Assembly (NCBI GenBank): GCA_900549705.1
Contig: URPI01000099.1
Span: 1-8,289, forward strand
Reading direction: 5' to 3'
Source: an uncultured Eubacteriales bacterium
GTDB taxonomy: Bacteria > Bacillota > Clostridia > Oscillospirales > Oscillospiraceae
DNA length: 8,289 bases
Position 1 is the first letter of the stretch; every line of letters begins with the position of its first letter. The notes under the pieces are model-generated. The model ran no database searches, was not told the DNA's origin, and saw only the letters and a program-made list of their open reading frames with translations. Positions 5,975 through 8,289 of this stretch are shown here, in pieces. The position numbers and the translations under genes are program-made.

Positions 5975-6033
5975 ACTTCTTAACCACCAGGCATACGGGA
6001 ATTTTCCTGGGTGCCTATTTTTTACGCAAATTG
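5975..6033 (+). repeat. Right copy of the 59-base direct repeat flanking the TA module
   Basis: Same orientation as 5230-5288, no gaps, 49/59 identical by hand count. The unit length from repeat start to repeat start is 745 bases and contains the whole dinJ-yafQ module with its promoter. Several differences fall in the loop or keep stem pairing as G-U pairs, so the hairpin appears maintained. The 73 bases between the toxin stop and this repeat contain no gene. Confidence 0.75.
5989..6023 (+). terminator. Intrinsic terminator of the dinJ-yafQ operon
   Basis: AGGCATACGGGA (5989-6000) folds back on the segment ending GGGTGCCT (6009-6016), with one A-G mismatch and two G-U pairs, followed by a six-T run (6018-6023). 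It is oriented for plus-strand transcripts and forms the core of the right direct repeat. Confidence 0.7.
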
Positions 6034-6059
6034 GAGGTTTCAACCCAGCGCTTCGTGCC

Positions 6060-6105
6060 AAAAAAGTTTCCCGGCTGGATGAATTTCCAGCCGGGAATGC
6101 TTTTT
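6060..6105. terminator. Strong terminator of ftsH, potentially bidirectional
   Basis: TTCCCGGCTGGA (6068-6079) and TCCAGCCGGGAA (6086-6097) form a perfect 12-bp stem with a six-base loop. On the minus strand the stem is followed within two bases by six uridines (6065 to 6060), ideal for ending ftsH, whose stop codon is at 6104-6106. On the plus strand a five-T run (6101-6105) follows, so it can also back up the terminator of the TA operon. Confidence 0.88.
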
Positions 6106-8026
6106 ATTCTTCTTCCTTGGGTTCTTCCTTGGGCTCCTCGGCGGCAGGCTCCGCGATGGCAGGCTTCTGAGCGGCGTTGACAAAGCTCATCAGTTCCTCG
6201 CCGGTGATGGTTTCCTTCATCAGCAGGAACTCAGCCACCTCGTCCAGCAGCGCCCGGTGCTCCTTCAGCAGGTTCAGGGCATCGGCATAGCTTTCGTCCA
6301 GCAGCTGCTTGACCTCCTGGTCCACCACAGCGGCAGTGGACTGAGCACAGTCCATATAGGCCTGGCCATCCAGGTACTCATGCTCCACAGCAGCGGTTGT
6401 CATAAGCCCCAGCTTCTTGCCCATGCCGTACTGGCTGACCATATTCCGCGCCAGAGCGGTGGCACGCTGCAAGTCATTGGCGGCACCGGTGGTCTGGACA
6501 CCGAAGGCCACCTGCTCGGCGGCACGGCCACCCACCAGGGTGCGCAGCTCGGTTTTCAGCTCGTCCAGGGTATTGAGGAACTTCTCCTCCTCGGGCATCT
6601 GCATGGTATAGCCCAATGCGCCGGAGGTATGGGGTACGATGGTAATCTTGGACACGGGCTGGGAATGCTTCTCCAGGGCAGCCACCAAGGCATGACCCAC
6701 CTCGTGATAGGACACCAGCCGCTTTTCCGTATCGGTCATAACGGTGTGTTTCTTTTCCGTACCGGCGATGACCGTCTCGAAGGAGGCCATCAGATCCTCC
6801 TGGGTGACCAGCTGACGGCCATGGCGCACAGCGCGCAGAGCGGCCTCGTTCACCAGGTTTGCCAGGTCGGCACCCACCGCACCGGCGGTGGCCTGAGCAA
6901 TCTTCTTCAGGTCAACGTCGTCACTGAGCTTAATCTTGCGGGTGTGCACCTTGAGGGTATCCAGTCGGCCTTGGAGGTTGGGGCGATCCACGATGATGCG
7001 CCGGTCAAACCGGCCGGGACGCAGCAACGCCTTGTCCAGAATCTCCGGGCGATTGGTGGCGGCCAGGCACACGATGCCCTTGGAAGGCTCGAAGCCGTCA
7101 ATTTCATTGAGCAGCTGGTTCAGCGTCTGCTCCTGCTCGGAGTTATTGCTGTAGCGGTTATCCCGGGAGCGACCCACGGCATCGATTTCGTCAATGAAAA
7201 TGATGCAGGGGGCAACTTTGGCGGCCTGCTGGAACAGGTCACGCACCCGGCTGGCACCCATGCCCACGAACATCTCCACAAAGTCCGAGCCGGAGATGGA
7301 GAAGAAGGGAACCCCCGCCTCTCCTGCCACAGCCTTGGCAAGCAGCGTCTTGCCGGTACCGGGAGAGCCAACCAGCAGCGCACCCTTGGGAAGCTTGGCA
7401 CCGATTTCGGTGTACTTCTGGGGATTGTGGAGGAAATCAATGATTTCGGCCAGGGATTCCTTGGCTTCGTCCTGACCGGCCACATCCTTAAAGGTCACGC
7501 CGGTCTCCTTTTCCATATACATTTTCGCCTTGCTCTTGCCGAAGCCGCCCATCATGCCCTCGCCGCTCATGCGTTTGGTAATCATACGCACGAATACAAA
7601 CAGGATGGCACAGGTAATGGCGTAGTACAGAACCATCATAATCATGGAATTATCTTCCGTGATTTGACGGGTGACTTTCACGCCCATGCTCTCCAGCCGC
7701 TGCGCCAGCACCAGGTAATCGCCGCCGCTGGGCAGGCCGGTATAGCAGGCCTTTTGCATGGAGGCAGGCTTGGCAGCCTCGTCCTTTGTCAGATACACAA
7801 CACGGTCATAGCGGAAGTCCACTTCTGCCAGATTATTGTCGTTGATGGCTTCCAGAAATTCGCTGACACTGGTTTCGGTGTACTGGCTGCCGGAGATGGA
7901 ATTGTACACCCAGCTGATGAGCAGCGCCAGCGCCAAGGTAATAATCAGCGCCGTCCAGATGCTGCCCTTTGGGAAATTGTCCATTGGACCTTTTTGATTC
8001 TTGGGATTTTGGGATTCAGAACTCAT
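6104..8026 (-). CDS. ftsH: ATP-dependent zinc metalloprotease FtsH
   Basis: Membrane-anchored AAA protease that extracts and degrades damaged membrane proteins and short-lived regulators as a hexamer. The 640-residue protein has membrane segment 1 (about 23-41), an extracytoplasmic domain (about 45-125), membrane segment 2 (about 127-149), then the AAA module: Walker A GSPGTGKT (220-227), pore loop FVGMGA (253-258), Walker B CIIFIDEID (274-282) and the second region of homology ATNRPEILDKALLRPGRFDR (323-342) with arginine fingers. The M41 protease domain has the zinc motif HEVGH (441-445) and the third ligand D518 in TTGAANDL. It looks fully active. Walker A has Ser where Pro is usual and the zinc motif has Val where Ala is usual, both tolerable. 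The C-terminus is an acidic Pro/Glu tail (EEPKEEPKEEE). The ATG at 8026 has GGTGAGG (8034-8040) seven bases upstream. Many FtsH sit beside tilS or hpt; here it appears monocistronic. Confidence 0.96.
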   Translation of the reverse strand: MSSESQNPKNQKGPMDNFPKGSIWTALIITLALALLISWVYNSISGSQYTETSVSEFLEAINDNNLAEVDFRYDRVVYLTKDEAAKPASMQKACYTGLPSGGDYLVLAQRLESMGVKVTRQITEDNSMIMMVLYYAITCAILFVFVRMITKRMSGEGMMGGFGKSKAKMYMEKETGVTFKDVAGQDEAKESLAEIIDFLHNPQKYTEIGAKLPKGALLVGSPGTGKTLLAKAVAGEAGVPFFSISGSDFVEMFVGMGASRVRDLFQQAAKVAPCIIFIDEIDAVGRSRDNRYSNNSEQEQTLNQLLNEIDGFEPSKGIVCLAATNRPEILDKALLRPGRFDRRIIVDRPNLQGRLDTLKVHTRKIKLSDDVDLKKIAQATAGAVGADLANLVNEAALRAVRHGRQLVTQEDLMASFETVIAGTEKKHTVMTDTEKRLVSYHEVGHALVAALEKHSQPVSKITIVPHTSGALGYTMQMPEEEKFLNTLDELKTELRTLVGGRAAEQVAFGVQTTGAANDLQRATALARNMVSQYGMGKKLGLMTTAAVEHEYLDGQAYMDCAQSTAAVVDQEVKQLLDESYADALNLLKEHRALLDEVAEFLLMKETITGEELMSFVNAAQKPAIAEPAAEEPKEEPKEEE

Positions 8027-8079
8027 AACTCAACCTCACCTTTAGGGGGATGCCCCGTTTCCATTCAGGAATTTGTGCT

Positions 8080-8108
8080 ATCATAACACACTTTTTTCAA
8101 TTCGGCAA
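8080..8108 (-). promoter_or_regulatory. Predicted sigma-A promoter of ftsH
   Basis: Minus strand: TTGCCG (8108 to 8103), 17-base spacer, TATGAT (8085 to 8080). Expected start near 8073, about 46 bases before the ATG. I saw no CIRCE element (HrcA) or CtsR heptamer repeat around it, so heat-shock control by those repressors is not indicated. Confidence 0.68.
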
Positions 8109-8289
8109 TGAATGATTCTATTTTTAACTGTTATCTTTCTGTTAATTCTTTTTTAAGGCAGCTGTGCTGCCGGACAGTGACGCACAGGGCTTGTACCAAT
8201 ACGTTGGTTCCCTGCCCCGCCCGATTCGTTACCACTCAGAAACCGCTTTGCACGCACCAACCGTAGGGGCGGATAGAATCCGCCCGCAG
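8109..8289. other. Non-coding right edge with several palindromes
   Basis: No gene is supported here. An A/T-rich stretch (8109-8156) precedes GGCAGC/GCTGCC (8157-8162 with 8166-8171). Next is a compound hairpin in which CAGGG (8185-8189) pairs with CCCTG (8210-8214) and ACCAA (8195-8199) pairs with TTGGT (8204-8208). None is followed by a proper uridine tract on the relevant strand, so they are not clear terminators. Confidence 0.5.
8267..8285. repeat. Perfect 8-bp palindrome near the right edge
   Basis: GGGCGGAT (8267-8274) and ATCCGCCC (8278-8285) flank a three-base loop. The surrounding text (CGTAGGGGCGGAT) resembles a short palindromic repeat scattered through many gut clostridial genomes, recalled rather than searched. 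The window ends four bases later, so the full element may be cut. Confidence 0.5.

Noticed and set aside
5230..6033. Integron cassette with attC-like repeats around the TA module
   Set aside because: The repeats lack the RYYYAAC and GTTRRRY core sites in the right arrangement, and there is no integrase; their hairpins with T-runs fit terminators better.
5230..6033. Target-site duplication of an insertion sequence
   Set aside because: 59 imperfect bases is far too long for a typical duplication, and there is no transposase or terminal inverted repeat.
6257..8086. Plus-strand open frame of 609 codons across ftsH
   Set aside because: Mirror image of the ftsH codon pattern; the product is Gly/His/Leu/Gln-rich without domains, and ftsH on the other strand has every motif expected.

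Overview
The window looks like chromosomal DNA of a spore-forming-type Firmicute, most likely a gut clostridium of the Oscillospiraceae/Ruminococcaceae kind. This is inferred from strong AGGAGG-type ribosome sites, clostridial protein sequences with a fairly GC-rich composition, a possible SpoIIQ-like LytM protein, and short GC-rich palindromes at both edges. No rRNA, tRNA, CRISPR array, transposase or phage gene is visible.

Layout. Positions 1-230 are non-coding with two adjacent GC-rich hairpins. Positions 231-4271 hold a complete polyamine ABC transporter operon on the minus strand. It runs from a sigma-A-like promoter (4242-4271) through potA (ATPase), potB and potC (permeases) and potD (binding protein) to an intrinsic terminator (222-254). 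potA/potB and potB/potC overlap; potD is set apart by a 62-base gap containing a long hairpin. A 200-base non-coding gap separates it from a plus-strand gene for a membrane-anchored M23/LytM peptidase (4472-5182).

Next comes a plus-strand DinJ/YafQ toxin-antitoxin module (5285-5901). A perfect 9-bp inverted repeat overlaps its promoter and is a likely autoregulatory operator. The toxin reading frame is broken: the ATG that overlaps the antitoxin stop runs out of frame after about 13 codons, and removing one A from a five-A run (5653-5657) restores a full 93-residue YafQ with all expected active-site residues. The module is bounded by two 59-base direct repeats (5230-5288 and 5975-6033; 49/59 identical by hand count), each containing a terminator-like hairpin. 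This makes it look like a cassette that could be gained or lost as a unit.

The right part is ftsH on the minus strand (6104-8026), a complete membrane AAA protease with its own promoter (8080-8108) and a strong, potentially bidirectional terminator (6060-6105). Positions 8109-8289 are non-coding with several palindromes, one cut close to the window edge.

The genes do not form one pathway: polyamine uptake, a cell-wall peptidase, a small TA module and membrane protein quality control sit side by side. The most noteworthy region is 5230-6033 (repeat-bounded TA module with a frameshifted toxin). I did not find evidence of an entirely new system.
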